From assembly GCA_023055355.1 (NCBI GenBank), contig JALJCS010000007.1:282001-346000 (forward strand): DNA of 64,000 nucleotides. Reading direction: 5' to 3'. The position numbers and the translations under genes were made by a program. The DNA is from Agelaius tricolor. Lineage: Eukaryota; Chordata; Aves; Passeriformes; Icteridae. Below the pieces are notes generated by a model, which saw only the letters and a program-made list of their open reading frames with translations, was not told the DNA's origin and made no database searches. Below are positions 22,426 through 35,574 of this stretch, piece after piece; within the stretch, counting starts at the first letter, position 1, and every line of letters starts with the position of its first letter.

Positions 22426-25400
22426 ATCTTATGAATGTTTTATGACCTTTACACTGCCCATGGGTGGAATAACAGAGGGAGATGCTCCCACTCCTTTTCA
22501 CACCTGCAGCTCCTGCAGAGGTGAGGGCACAGGGCAGCCCCAGGAGGGAAATGGTGACTTTAACTGGAATCAGCACAAACCCCAGGTAAAGCCAAGGGGA
22601 ATCAGCCAATTCCCTGTGCTGCCATGAGCAGGATGCCATGGCCCCACAGCCCTCCTGCCCAGTGAATGAGCTCTTCTTGCAGGGGCAAACATTGACACAG
22701 TTAATGCCTGGCTGGGTCCATCAGGGCGATAACCAGCAGGGGCTCAGGAGGGCACAGGGAGTGGGGCTGCACAGGCAGCAGACTCCACTTTCAGTGCACA
22801 GGATGGAAAATCAAACAGTCCAGAGACATCTGCAAACAGCAGGCTCTGCTTGCCCGCATTGAGGGCAGAGAGGTTCAGAGGCACGGCCTGGTGTCCCTGG
22901 CTGAAAACAGAGCCCAAACCCCTGCCAGGCTGAGAGCTGTACATGGAAGGGATCCAAAGCTCTTGGACAGTGTCCAGAGGAGGGACACGAGGCTGGGGAA
23001 GGGTCAGGAGGGGCCCCCCGAGGTGCCCTGGGCAGCCCAGGCTGGAGCAGCCTGAGCTCAGAGCTCCCCGGGGCTGCAGCTCCTCCCGAGGGGCAGCGCA
23101 GGGACAGCTCCGAGCTCTGCTCTGGGACAGGGACAGCACCAGGGAGCGCCTGGGGCTGGGCCAGGCCAGCTCAGGCTGCAGAGCAGGGCAAGGTTCTTGC
23201 CCAGAGGGTGCTGGCACTGCCCAGGCTGCCCAGGGAATGGGCACGGCCCCGAGGCTGCCACAGCTCCAGGAGCCTTTGGCCAGCGCTGCCAGGGATGCCC
23301 AGGCTGGGCTTGCTGGGCTCTGGATCAATGACCCCTATGGGTCCCTTTCCACTCAGGATATTCTGGGATTCTCCCATGCTGAATAACACCTGGAATGCAA
23401 TAAATTTACCCTGATGGGGAAGGGATGCCAGGCACAGCTGGGACACTCCTGCTGCTGGGGGGTACCAAGGACAGCAGGGCCCAGCCCCAGCTCCACACCA
23501 GGGACTCCTGGACAAACAAGGGTCATTCCTGAGGGGAACATTCCTCCCAGTCCTCCTCCAGCTCCCAACCCAGCACAGCTCCACGAGCATGGCTGGCAGG
23601 GCAGAGGACACAGCATTGCCTGTGGAGACACCCCTGCTCTGCCAAAGCAACAAAAACGTGTCACTGAAAAGCCCACTTTAATTTCTGGAGCATTCCCAGG
23701 TGCCCAAAATGGGCCAGATGGATCCAGGGGCTTGCCAGGGACAGGGACAGCTGTGGTCTGCTCTGCAGAAGGATTTCCTTCCTAGAAAGAATTCATTTCA
23801 GGGTTTCCAGGTTTCCTGATCACATCTGGATCAAGGAGGCAGGGTTGAGGTGCACGAGCACTGCGTGAATTTGACATTTTTCTTCACTCTGTTTCACAAA
23901 GTTTCAAGACACCAAAATTCCAGGATATAGAATCACAGATTCCCAGGCCAGTTTGGGTTGGGAGGGACCTTAAAGCCCACCCTGTTCCACCCCCTGCCAT
24001 GGGCAGGGACACCTTCCACCAGACCAGGTTGCTCCAAGGCCTCTCCAGCCTGGCCTGGAACACTTCCAGGGATATAATTCTGAAAAGGTTTAGGAGTCCG
24101 TGTTTTGATCTCCTCAACAGATCTTATGTTCTGCAGATTGAAGTAGTTTCATTCTCATAAGGCCAAGTGTGTCCATTCTCCTTTATCACTCTGTTTTAAT
24201 GGGATTTTTGGAAAATATTGCAGCAGGCGTTTCTCTAACAACGCAAGGAAATGAGGGCAGAGCTGTGAGGAGAGGCAGTAACAACATTATGCTGCAATTC
24301 TGCAATGATTTCTCCAAAATAAATCACTGGGATGTCATCGAACTGGTCAAAATCCAATCTGACAACCCATTATCAGATGATTCTACTTCCAGAAGGGACG
24401 GGAGAAAGATCCAGGGGAATTTATGATCAGTACATGGGCACTGTGATGCTGAGTGATCTCAGAACCCGCGCTGCTCATGGAGAGCTGGTTTGGGGCTGGT
24501 GTCACAGACCAGCTGTGCCTCTCAGGGGACCTTGTGGCTCTGCACGAGTCTTGGACACCAGCATGGCAATTTGCCCATGCAAAGGATTGTCCAGCCCTGG
24601 AACAGCTGCCCAGGGCAAGAGCTGAGGGTTTATCTCTGCATGGCCTAAAAAGATGTAAACACTTCCCATGGTCCCACCCCCCAGGGAAACCAGGGACAAA
24701 GTGTTTGGGATCTGGGACGGGGGTTTGGGACTGGGATTTGGTTTGAAGTTTCCTTGTTTGAACTGACAGAGCATCTCAGCTCACCTTAGAGCAGGTGAGC
24801 TCCACACCAAGCCATCACCCCCTGCCAGGGCACCTTGGCCTTCACAGGTAGCCCCAGACCTGGGACACTCACTGCAGGTCTGGGGAAACTCAGAAGATGC
24901 ATTTTGGGAGGTTTCTCATGATGTGCAAAGCCCTGTATCCCTTCATGGTGTCCCTTGTCAAACATCCAGTCCATGCTGGCCTCGCTGATGGCCTGCTGTG
25001 CTCTCAGGCTGGGGTTAATGTATGGAACCTGCTCACCCAGAGCCAAGGGCTGCTCTGGCTGCTGGGGCCTGATGTAAACAGAGGATTCTGTGTGCTCATG
25101 AACATCAGTCCATGCCCAATTCCCAGGTGCAGCAAACTCTCCCAGTGAAGGTGTGACCGCCCTCAGGCTCACACCGTTCATGGTGGGTTACAAGGAGGTG
25201 CCCTGGACCTTCCCAGGAGGGTGAAATCCCAAAGTACAGAAGCAGAGGAGTTCAGTGGCTGATACTAAAACAACAAAGAGGACAAATATCTCAGTGGAAT
25301 GCATCAGAGTATCCCAGACCACACTCTGTGTCAGAGTCAGTCTCCTTAACTCCTTTAACTCCTTAGGACCCATTTTTTTCTCTTGCAGAGCAGGTGAGAT

Positions 25401-25639
25401 ATGAAAGTTTTGGTTTTACTGGTGAGAAAGTTTTGCTGCAGAGACACTTCTGCCTTCCTGGGAATGAAATCTCTTTCAAATCCATCAACACAAGCCCAGC
25501 TGAATCTCTGGTGGGGCTGTGTGTGGTCAGCTGATACCAAAGGAATGTCAGAAAGGGGCTAAAATGTGAGATTGGTACAAAACACAAATGTTGATCAGAA
25601 TAAGAATGAAGTGAGGCCATGTCATTTATTCATCGTCAT
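22426..25639. other. Gene-free interval with CR1 fragments
   Basis: 22940-23370 (plus) is a third CR1 subtype (tggacagtgtccagaggagg to a ggatattctgggattc tail). 23930-24080 (minus) is another CR1 tail. I recognise nothing in 23400-23920 or 24100-25640. Confidence 0.55.
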
Positions 25640-25995
25640 CAAGAGCTTTGGGCTGGAAGTGACCCCAAATCCCACCCAGTGCCACCCCTGCCATGGCAGG
25701 GACACCTCCCACTGTCCCCAGTGCCCAGCCTGGCCTTGGGCACTGCCAGGGATGCAGGGGCAGCCCCAGCTGCTCTGGGCACCCTGTGCCAGGGCCTGCC
25801 CACCCTGCCAGGGAACAATTCCTCATTGCCAAGATCCCATCCAGCCCTGCCCTCTGGCACTGGCAGCCATTCCCTGGGTGCTGTCCCTGCAGGCCTTGTC
25901 CCCAGTCCCTCTGCAGCTCTCCTGGAGCCCCTGCAGGCCCTGCCAGGGGCTCTGAGCTCTCCCTGGAGCTTCTCCTCTCCAGCCTGGCTTCAGAG
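25640..25995 (-). mobile_element. CR1 family 2 copy
   Basis: Closely matches 11010-11370 over its whole length in the same orientation. Confidence 0.85.
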
Positions 25996-26419
25996 CAGAA
26001 GTTTCCCATCCCTGTGAGCATCCTGCAGTTCCTGACCTCACCCCTGTGCTGGTGCTGCTGTGAAGGGGATGTTGACAGCTCAGACTGTTTGCTGGCAAAA
26101 TGGAATTTTGGCATGGCAAATACAGAGTGCAGGCCCAGGGCTGAGGAAATGCAGGTGGGGAAAGGCAGCGACAGCTGGGAGGCACTTGTAGCAAAATTGT
26201 CCTGTCCATTATTGCTGTGGGTGCTGCTGTGGAAAGTCAAACAGAGCAGAGCAAACAGGCCCTGCTGGGAAGGCTGGAGGTGCTGTCAATGATTAAAGGG
26301 AGGCAGAGAGTGGCTGTCAGTGGGAATGGCTGGGGAGCAGCAGGGCTGGGAAGTGAGGAGAGCCCCGAGGGGGCACAGGGCATGGCCCAGCCCTGGCCCA
26401 TCCCACAGCAGGGCCCGCA

Positions 26420-26930
26420 TCCAGCACTCTGCTCTGCTCTGCAGACCCCAGCTGGAGACAGCCCTGGCACCCCAAAACAGGGACAAGGGGCTGCTGGAGC
26501 CAGGCCAGAGGAGCCATGGAGATGCTCCAGGAGCTGCTCTGAGCCAGGCTGGGAGAGCTGGGGGTGCTCACCTGGAGAGGAGCAGCCCCAGGCAGAGCTC
26601 AGAGCCCCTGGCAGGGCCTGCAGGGGCTCCAGGAGAGCTGCAGAGGGACTGGGGACAAGGCCTGCAGGGACAGCACCCAGGGAATGGCTGCCAGTGCCAG
26701 AGGGCAGGGCTGGATGGGATCTTGGCCATGAGGAATTGTTCCCTGGCAGGGTGGGCAGGCCCTGGCACAGGGTGCCCAGAGCAGCTGGGGCTGCCCCTGC
26801 ATCCCTGGCAGTGCCCAAGGCCAGGCTGGGCACTGGGGACAGTGGGAGGTGTCCCTGCCATGGCTGGGGTGGCACTGGGTGGGATTTAAGGTCCATCTCA
26901 ACCCAAACCAGTCTGGGATTCTGTGATTTC
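26420..26930 (+). mobile_element. CR1 family 2 copy, longest in window
   Basis: Runs from ctggagccaggccagagg through gctgggggtgctcacctgg to the terminal ctgggattctgtgattt. It shows the full order of family 2 blocks and was used to orient the others. The preceding 25996-26420 has no recognised content. Confidence 0.87.
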
Positions 26931-27208
26931 CCTTTCTCTTTCGCCTCCTCATCCACTCAGCTCCTGGGATAAGGAGCAGGCTGGGCTGAGATGTCCCAGA
27001 GGAGCAGCCCAGCCCCACAAGGAAAGGGCCTGGCAGGAGCCTGCAGGCAGCACAAAGCCAGCAGGAATTCCCTTGCAGGGAGGATCATTTTACACCATTC
27101 CAGGCTGGTTAACCAGGAGGGATTGCCCTGGGATGGGGTGAGCTCCTCTGTGAGCCCTGGATGCTCTGAGAGGGGCAGCCCAGCAGCCCAGGTATGAAAC
27201 ATGTCACT

Positions 27209-27580
27209 TGTCACAGACATCTTTTATGAAAAATCCTTTCCTTAGGATTTTTTCTCCTGAGAAGCTTAGGAACAAAATGCAAACAATGGTTATCTGCTGC
27301 TGTGGAATGCAACAGGTGCATCTGGGATTGGTCTCATGTGGTTGTTTCTAAATAATGGCCAATCACAGTCAGCTGGCTCAGACTGTCTCAGTCAGTCACA
27401 AGCCTTTGTTATCATTCTTTTTCTATTCTTAGCTAGCCTGCTGATGAAATCCTTTCTTCTATTCCTTTAGTATAGTTTTAATGTAATATATATCATAAAA
27501 TAATAAATCAGCCTTCTGAACCATGGAGTCATCATTCTCATCTCTTCCCTCATCCTGGGACCCTTGTGAACACCACCACA
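27209..27580 (+). mobile_element. Solo LTR family K, copy 2
   Basis: TG...CA unit of 372 bp flanked by the perfect 6-bp duplication gtcact at 27203-27208 and 27581-27586. Collinear with 3414-3796. Confidence 0.9.
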
Positions 27581-28354
27581 GTCACTTATGCACCTCGAGT
27601 GTGCCTGAGAGACTGGCCATGCCCTGCCAGCCCCACACATCCCAGGGTCATTTGGGGGGCACTGCACCCCCAGGGCTCCCTGGAGCTCCCTTCAGAGCAG
27701 CCTGTCCGCACTGGGAGCAGAGCCTGGGGAGTGGGACAGATTTTCCTGGTGTTCCCACAAGGTTTATGGGCTGAGCAGATTGTATCATGGGACAGGAAAT
27801 CCCACACAGTCCCCTGCAGACCCTCCAAGGACACCACAGTCACATTTCTGCCTTGTGTCCCTTTCTGGGTCTGTGCCCACCCGTTGTCTCCATAACTGCA
27901 CAGATGTGACTCACTCTGGCTGTGCAGTGAAAGCTGAGGAGTCCAGAGGGTCACACAACTCTGGGAACTGACAGTTTCATGGGCTGAACAGGGATATTGC
28001 AAACAAAAACACAACCCTGGGAACACTCTGTATTTCTGCAGAGACCAAATCCCCTCTCAGCAGTGAAATCCTGCTCCCAGCAGCCTTGTCTCTGCTGTGC
28101 CTGCAGGGAGGGCAGCTTTGCCACAGGGCCCTCCAGAGAGTGGGCATCCCAAAATGGGAGAGGGGTAACGTGGATTGTCACAGCCCATCCCTCGGTGGAG
28201 AGGAGCTGTGACAGGGATGGGAGGGAACACAAGGAATTTCTGCCAGGAGGGGACATTGCCCATGAGCAGCCAGGCTGCAGAGAACAGCAGGGGGTTGTGA
28301 AAAATGCCCATTTTATTATTGGCTTTTCAGAAATATTAAAATGAATATTATATA
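27581..28354. other. Gene-free interval
   Basis: No gene or clear repeat was recognised. Confidence 0.45.
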
Positions 28355-28920
28355 TGTTATGTTAGAAAGTTATGCTGTGTTAATTTTCTTAAGTATTGTG
28401 TTAAATATAGTTTTAGGTTATAACAAAATGTTAAAATAGAAACCATGTGTGTGAGATATTTTTTTAAGAAAGGAATGAGGTACTTGCTCCAGATAGCAGC
28501 CACAGGACACCTGAATCTTTCAGAGAAAGAGAATTTATTGCTCCATTATCAGGAGAAATGAACTTCGTCCTGCCTCACTCAGCCATGATGACACCGTCAG
28601 GGTTCAGAGGAAGCAGCTGACACTGCCCAGCCAGAATCCTGTGTTTGAATGGAATTTATGCATCATGGATGAGGTGTATGAATATGCAACAGGCTGTTGC
28701 TTTTAAGGGTTAATCCTCTGTTAACGTGGGGCCTTTTTCGGGCTTATTTTGCCCAGAAAAGGCACCTGGATGTCTGTAACTCTTTGTCTCTATTGTCTCA
28801 TATTGTCCTAATCCAAATTGTCCAAATTATTATTACTGTAATTATGTTGCTATTTTTATAACCATTTTATTATCATTAAACTTTTAAAATTTTAAAAACA
28901 AGTGATTGGCGTTTTTCACG
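28355..28920 (+). mobile_element. Probable LTR (family C)
   Basis: An AT-rich block that begins TGTTATGTTAGAAAG and ends near ggcgtttttca, with an ATTAAA signal shortly before the end. The composition shift and TG/CA-like ends fit an endogenous retroviral LTR. I found no target duplication, so the ends are approximate. Confidence 0.5.
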
Positions 28921-29454
28921 AGGTGTCTGGCATGAGGGAATGCTCCATGCTGGAGGGGATGGAAGGAGGATTCTGGCTTTGGGCACCAGGCCTGGCCCTG
29001 CAGCTGGGTCCTTGGGTGGATCATGGGGGCTGCTTTCCAGCTCTGCACCAGGGGGTTCAGGGCAGGGACCACCAGGAGATGGGCACAGAGGTCTCTTCCA
29101 ACCCAAACTGGGATTCCAGGACTGTGATCAAGGAACAAAAACCACGGTGGAGCAGCCTCAGCATCACCATAGCCAGGGCTGTGCACAGCAGCAGACAGCA
29201 AGGGACAGCAGTGGGACATTTAAGCGTCTTCCCCTGCTGCAGTCCCCTTTGAATACTCACATTTTCAGGAGATTGGTGCTGAGCCCTTTGGGAGGTGCCC
29301 CAACACTTCTCAGCAGCACAGACAGACAGGCTGGGTGCTCCTGCCTGGGGTAGGAGAGAGCTGGGATGGAGCCCTGGGGACCAGCCTGGGAATGGGGATG
29401 GCTCCCCCCTGGCCACGCTGACTCCTGCAGGGATGAGGGACCCGGCAGGGGAGG
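28921..29454. other. Gene-free interval
   Basis: A partial CR1 tail phrase occurs near 29080-29120; nothing else is recognised. Confidence 0.45.
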
Positions 29455-29577
29455 GGAGGAAAAGGAAAAGGAAAAGGAAAAGGGAAAAGGAAAGGGAAAG
29501 GAAAAGGAAAAGGAAAAGGGAAAGGGAAAGGGAAAGGAAAAGGAAAAGGAAAAGGAAAAGGAAAAGGAAAAGGAAAA
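29455..29577 (+). repeat. Purine tract (GGAAAA)n/(GGGAAA)n
   Basis: About 120 bp of pure purine in 6-bp steps; an H-DNA candidate. Frames read Lys/Glu/Arg only. 29578-29844 has no recognised content. Confidence 0.95.
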
Positions 29578-29844
29578 CTCCATGTTTGGAGAGTCCATGC
29601 TGAACCAAGCGGGGTGGGACCACAAGAGATAAAACCTCCTCAGAGAGGAGATGCAGCCGCATTCAGTGTGAGGCTGTGTTGGCTCCTCCCCTTTGGTTCC
29701 AGTTTGGAACAGTGTGGATCAGCTTTAGGAAGCTTTATCCAAACAGCCCCAAGGGAAGGAAAATGCCATTTGTACTTCTCAGCTCCAACAAGATTAAATG
29801 GAAAAGAGGAAATGCGGAGGCTCAAACAAGAGAAAACCTGAATT

Positions 29845-30370
29845 CCAGAATCCCCAAATCCCTGGTGCTGGCCCAGCCCTGGCAGCCCATGCAGTGCCAG
29901 CTGTGCCCCATGGGCACCTTGTCCCCAGCCCAGAGCACTCAGTGCCACCTGCAGGGGACACCTGCAGGGCTGGGCACTGCAAAGCTCCCTGGGCAGCCCC
30001 TGCCAAGGCCTGAGCTCCCTTGCCATGGGCAAATTGCTGCTGCTGGCCAAGCTGAGCCTGCCCTGGCCCAGCCTGAGGCCGTTCCCTCTGCTCCTGTCCC
30101 TGTGCCCTGGGAGCAGAGCCCGACCCCCCCGGCTGTGCCCTCCTGGCAGGGACTTGTGCAGAGCCACAAGGGCCCCTGAGCCTCCTTTGCTCCAGCCCCA
30201 GCCCCTGCCCAGCTCCCTCAGGGATTCTGCAGCCCCTGCCCAGCTCCCTCAGGGATTCTCCAGCCCCTGCCCAGCTCCCTCAGGGATTCTCCAGCCCCTG
30301 CCCGGCTCCGTTCCCTGCCCTGGACATGCTCCAGCCCCTCCAGGGCTCTCTTTCCCTGAGGGACACTGCA
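29845..30370 (-). mobile_element. CR1 family 1 copy with 31-bp internal tandem
   Basis: Complete 3' part in minus orientation, with about three to four 31-bp gggcaggggctg units at 30205-30310 (high-coordinate, 5' side of the element). The core is near-identical to the other family 1 copies. Confidence 0.87.
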
Positions 30371-31000
30371 GATGAAATGCTGTTCCACCTGCCTTGGGGC
30401 TGTTAGAGAGTTCCCCAGCAGATGCCAGGCTCTTTGTGAGGATGCTGCAGCCTCACAGCCCGGGCAGGAGCTGCAGGGCTCAGCCAGAGGAGGTGGGGAC
30501 AGCCAGGGCCATTTCCAGAGCAATATTCCAAGCAGGCTCTCTGCAGAGCTCTTGCATTCTCACAATCTCTGTAGTGCAGGCACATTCAGTGCCTGCTACA
30601 AACTCCAGCTGAGCAGCTGATGGAGGCTCAGCCCAGCTCAGCCCTCCCCAGGGCTGGCCAGGGAAGGTGTGGATCTCTGATCAGCTGGGAGTTAATGCTT
30701 GTTGCATAGCTTTTCACATAATCATAGATTGATTTAAATTTGTCTCAGGCTCCTCACAGAATCCCAGACTGGTTTGGGTGGGAAGGGACCTCAGAGCCCA
30801 CCCAGTGCCACCCCTGCCATGGCAGGGACGCCTCCACTGTCCCAGGTGCTCCCAGCCCCAGGGCCCAACCTGGCCTTGGAGATTTCCAGATATCCAGGCG
30901 CAGCCAACACCTACTCATGAACCACTCGAGAGGCTGAGGGGAATTTGTAATTATTGCCTCAGATGGACTTTTAGGGTGCCTTTTCATCAGCACAGAATCG
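30371..31000. other. Gene-free interval with CR1 fragment
   Basis: 30755-30890 is a minus-strand CR1 family 2 tail; the rest is unrecognised. Confidence 0.5.
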
Positions 31001-31500
31001 ACACAGAAAGGCTTGAAGTGTTAGAAAAATTAATCCACAAACATCAGAGGTTTATGTCCAAACAGGAGCCAGAGGAGTCCTTTTACTTTATTCCAATAAA
31101 GGGAGAGGCCATGGGCCATTCCCCTGAGATCTCTCAGTTTTTTTGGAGGATGCAGCCTCCTTTTTATCCCAATTTCCCAGCCACGTTTCCTTTCTCTCTT
31201 TCCCCATTGGCTGAGGCACTTGAGAAGTTCAGACTTCCCAAAACACCTGATAACAGAGATTCCCCTCTAACATATAACCCTCCCTTTGCATTTTGAATTC
31301 TTATGGAATTTAGGGGTTTTTCCTCACCGTTGTTTCTTTCAGCTTTCAGCATCTAATTTCATTTATCAGCAAACCTTTATTTGTAAAAGCAAATCTCTTT
31401 TTCCATTCATCATGCAGTCGAATCCTTCCCATGGTTTCTTTTCTCTCCCAGTGCTGGTTTTATCTACCAGCAGGCCCAGATCTGGTTTGTAAAGACAAAT
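31001..31500. repeat. Possible LTR-derived repeat
   Basis: A block distinct in composition from its GC-rich surroundings, with CCAAT-like cattggctgagg and a tttttatcccaattt phrase. It resembles interspersed LTR-type sequence of songbird genomes as I remember it, but there is only one copy in this window and no defined ends. Confidence 0.3.
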
Positions 31501-32564
31501 CTGCCATTCCTCTCAGAAGGGATCATGAAGATCGCCCAGTTCCACCCCTGCCCCAAGCCCACCTGTAGACATGACCTCAAAAGGAATATTTAGCAAAGCA
31601 ATTTGCTCCCAGCACTTTCCTTACACGCTGCTGTTGCTTCTGCCAGAGACTTCTGTAGGGTCAGCTTGGAATCAATCCCTCAGAGAGGTTTCCCTTTCAG
31701 AGGAACAACCTCCCTGTCTCCTGCAGGCAGCCCAGCTGTACTGACCCAGGTAAGGGCCAGCCCTGCTGCCCAGCTGCTCTCAGGGCTGGAGGCTGCATTG
31801 GAGCAGCCACAAACCCCGGGGCTCCCCCAGGGACCCACAGCTCTGTCCTTGTCCTCCAGGGCATGAGCACCTCAGGAATGCCTCTGAGCTTCTGTTGTCT
31901 TCTCAGAATGAACAGCACTGTGCAAAATGGGAGGAGAGAGAGGTTTGGGGCATTGGAGAGAGGGAAAAAATAGCAGAAATGATGTACACAGGAAATTCAC
32001 AGGTTTTCACCCTGCTCTGTGCAAATTTCGCATTTGGGAAAGTGAAGTGATCCAGCCCTGGTGCCTTCCTCCCCTGGCTGCCCCATGCAGCTCCCTGATC
32101 GATAGCAAGGGAGATTGTATAGATTTTATATCTGTGTATTTTATAGATTTTATATCTGTGTATTTGCACGTGGGTCTATATCACATTTAGAGAGAGATAC
32201 AGAGAGAGGGGGACTATACACCAGGAAACAAGGATGAGAGCAAAATCCCCAAAAGGCTTCTAAAAAACCAGCACAGACCAAGAAAGCAGCACAGAATTGA
32301 CAGAACCATCACAGAATCACAGAATAGTTTGTGTTGAAGGGGCATCAAAACTCATTTCCTTCCTCCCCACCCACCATGGTTCACACCTCCTGATTCATAA
32401 TCAGAAATGGTATTTGGATTATTTTTTGATAATGTGATGAGTTTCACACACAGATGGTGAGTGATGGGGTGCAGAGCTGGACCATGGTGTGGTGCTCCCA
32501 TTGGCTGGGGGGAGCCTCCAGCTCCTGTCCCACATCTTTGGCAGGGCACAGCCAGGGCTGGGGC
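31501..32564. other. Gene-free interval
   Basis: No gene seen. A short duplicated phrase (attttatatctgtgtattt) is present at about 32120-32165. Confidence 0.45.
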
Positions 32565-33108
32565 TGTGCCAGGGCCTGCAGGGGCTCCAGGAGAGCTGCA
32601 GAGGGACTGGGGACAAGGCCTGCAGGGACAGCACCCAGGGAATGGCTGCCAGTGCCAGAGGGCAGGGCTGGGTGGGATCTTGGCCATGAGGAATTGTTCC
32701 CTGGCAGGGTGGGCAGGCCCTGGCACAGGGTGCCCAGAGCAGCTGGGGCTGCCCCTGCATCCCTGGCAGTGCCCAAGGCCAGGCTGGGCACTGGGGACAG
32801 TGGGAGGTGTCCCTGCCATGGCAGGGGTGGCACTGGGTGGGCTCTGAGGTTCCAAACCATTTTGTGATCCTCTGATAAACCAGGACAAGAGCAAACAGCC
32901 TCAGGCTGGGCCAGGGCAGGCTCAGCTTGGACAGCAGCAGCAATTTGCCCATGGCAAGGGAGCTCAGGCCTTGGCAGGGGCTGCCCAGGGAGCTTTGCAG
33001 TGCCCAGCCCTGCAGGTGTCCCCTGCAGGTGGCACTGAGTGCTCTGGGCTGGGGACAAGGTGCCCATGGGGCACAGCTGGCACTGCATGGGCTGGCAGGG
33101 CTGGGCCA
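32565..33108 (+). mobile_element. Two CR1 copies in tandem (family 2, then family 1)
   Basis: 32565-32880 is family 2 and 32895-33108 is family 1, both plus. The family 1 copy stops at gggctgggccag, where the OR remnant begins, and lacks the usual tail. Confidence 0.85.
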
Positions 33109-33322
33109 GAACCTGGCATCCTGCACAGGTTTGGGAAGGTCCTGGCTGCCCTTGCCCACATCCCCATGGGCATCATCTCCATCCTGGTGCCCCCTGTGCC
33201 CACTCCCATCCTCTGTGGCATGAGGGCCAAGCAGATGCACAGAAGGATCCTGACTCCAATTTCAATTTTCAAGGCAGAAGCTCCTGTTGGGACCCCACGG
33301 GAAGGTTTGGGGTGGGAAGGGG
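33109..33322 (+). pseudogene. Class I OR 3' remnant
   Basis: In plus frame from 33124 it reads HRFGKVLAALAHIP, then ISILVPPVPTPILCG and MRAKQMHRRIL. This is the TM6-TM7-C-tail of a family 51 receptor, with the TM7 NPIIY signature decayed to TPILC. The tail runs on to a stop next to the LTR. Everything upstream is missing or replaced by CR1, and an LTR begins at 33323. It is on the strand opposite to the two intact ORs and looks closest to the one at 8492. Confidence 0.82.
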
Positions 33323-33944
33323 TGTAGGAGCATTGGGGGGTAGCATGGTTGGGACAGATGGAGATGAGAGATCCCTGCAGCCAGGGCTGGAACTTGGGGT
33401 TCATTGCAAAGGGCCTGGGGACAGGGCCCTGCTGGAGCTGCCAGACACAGCTCGGAGCAGGGCTGGGAAAAGAGAGGGGCAGAGAGGATGAGAGGGTGAG
33501 AGAGTAAAAAGGTAAGAGGAGTAAAAGGGTAAGAGAGGGAGGTTCCCATTCCAATACCATAAATCTTCTTCTGTGTTGAATATTCTGATTCTCACTAACC
33601 AATCCAGTACAATATACAAATCCTATAGCATTTACATACAGCCTATAAGAATCATTACATTACCACACTGTGTTACATTTTAAACCCTATAAACTCCTCT
33701 TTGGGCCCTTCTGCCAAGCTGCAGGGTCTGCTCTGACCCCTGGAGCTCTCTGCAAGCAGAGGGTGTTGTTCCATCAAAAGGGGATCACCTTCAGTCTGGC
33801 CACACCATTGTTTTTCAGTTGTTCAGTAACTGAGGGATCTCACAGCTTGCTTTCATTTCAATCTCACTTATAGTTTCCATGTTCTCACAATCTTTTGCCA
33901 GGCAATCATATTGATAAGGCTTTCCTGTTTCATCTTCCCCAGCA
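33323..33944. mobile_element. Solo LTR family B, copy 2
   Basis: TG...CA unit of 622 bp with a perfect 6-bp duplication aagggg at 33317-33322 and 33945-33950. Collinear with 15641-16239. It landed immediately 3' of the OR remnant. Confidence 0.82.
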
Positions 33945-33950
33945 AAGGGG

Positions 33951-35574
33951 CTGCTCGGCTGTGCCAGGCTGGCTCTCAGCACACAGAGCTGTGGTCCATG
34001 CCCTGGGGCTGCAGTGAAGGGCTGAGCAGCCCAGCAGCTGCTGGGGCACTCAGAGCCTGCCAGGAGCTGCCCCTTGGCTGGGACGTGCTCCTTCCCTTGC
34101 AGCCCTGGGTGACACAGGCAGACAGCCCAAAGCATCATCCACAATTAACCATTGTCTCATCTGCCTCCTGCATCCAAGCGCTGCCTATAATTTGGAAATT
34201 TATTTTTGGAAGAAGAAAATCAATAACACTTTGTAGAAGCAGAAAGTTCTAGCACAAACCCAATTAAGATCTTCATTTCCTAAATTGGGCACAAATTAAC
34301 TCATTATCCACACAGCAAAATCATATTTGCAAGCAGCAGCTTGAGATGCGTGTGGGGCGGTGTTTTGGGCTGGGGTTTGGGGTGGGTTTTGGCAGTAGGG
34401 GGTGCAGGGTGCCCAGGAGGGGGCTCTGGGCTCTCCTGTGCCAGGCACGGGTGGTTCCACACGGATCAGGAGCTGACACACCACAGAGTCCTGGAACCAT
34501 GGAATGCCAGAGGGGTTTGGGATGGGAGGGACCCCAAATCCCACCCAGGGCCACCCCTGCCATGGCAGGGACACCTCCCTCTGTCCCAGGCTGCTCCAAG
34601 GCCCAGCCTGGCCTGGGACACTGCCTGGGGTGTGTAATTGTGGTGCCTTTGTGTTATATATTATATATTTATGTTATATATTTATATTATGTATTTATTA
34701 TAAAGGGCTGACAACATCAAACAGAGCAGGTATGTCCCTGAAGGGTCTGCACCCCTGAGGGGCCCCACCTGAGCAGGTACACCCCCAAAGGAAAGAGCCC
34801 ACACTGGATTTGACTGTCCAGTTTATCACTTCATCTCTCAGCATCCAAATTGCCCCGTGATCCCTCATATCCAGTGCTCTGGGTAGAGGGAGGTTCATAA
34901 AAATCTTCAAAACAACCCAATTCCATCCTTTCCTCTATGTGCAAAGCTCAGTTCCTGCACAACTAAATTGGGAGCCTCCCACAGGTGTGAAAAAGGACTA
35001 TTTATATACTTTATTTATGTATTATATATATATTTAAATATGATATTTGTATTTTTTCCCTTCTCCTTGGCCGTGGGCCCTGTACTGCTGAGGACACCTT
35101 GGGGGGAGCACACACAGACCCTACAAACCCCTGTGACCCCCAGGGCAGCAGGGGCCACCTGGGTGAGGGCATTTCTTACCTGCTGGGCTGGCATGGTAAG
35201 GGCTGGATCAGGGATTCAGCAGTGAAATAGGCCAGGTTTGCTCTGGTGCCTCATGAGGAACCTCCTTTTGTATCAGCATGGATTTATAAATATTCCAGCT
35301 CTGCCGCTCCTTGTTCTAAGACTTGGGGGAAATAAAGGAGGTAGGTACATTAAATCAGTGGAAATATTATGGATTTCATTATCTTCAGCACGTCTCAGAG
35401 CTGCTGATTTGTGTTTGATCTGTGAATCAGCTCTGCAGCAGCCCCACACATCAATAACTAATTCAGGCAACAGAAATTATGTTGGAGTCATAGGAGGACA
35501 AACACTGAAAAGACAGATTAAAAAAAATCAGTGTTCTCACGTTTGTGTTCTCCATGAGCTGGAGCTGCTCTCCC
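33951..35574. other. Gene-free interval with CR1 and AT-rich patches
   Basis: 34490-34630 is a minus CR1 family 2 tail; 34650-34700 and 35000-35060 are TA-rich low complexity. No gene seen. Confidence 0.5.
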
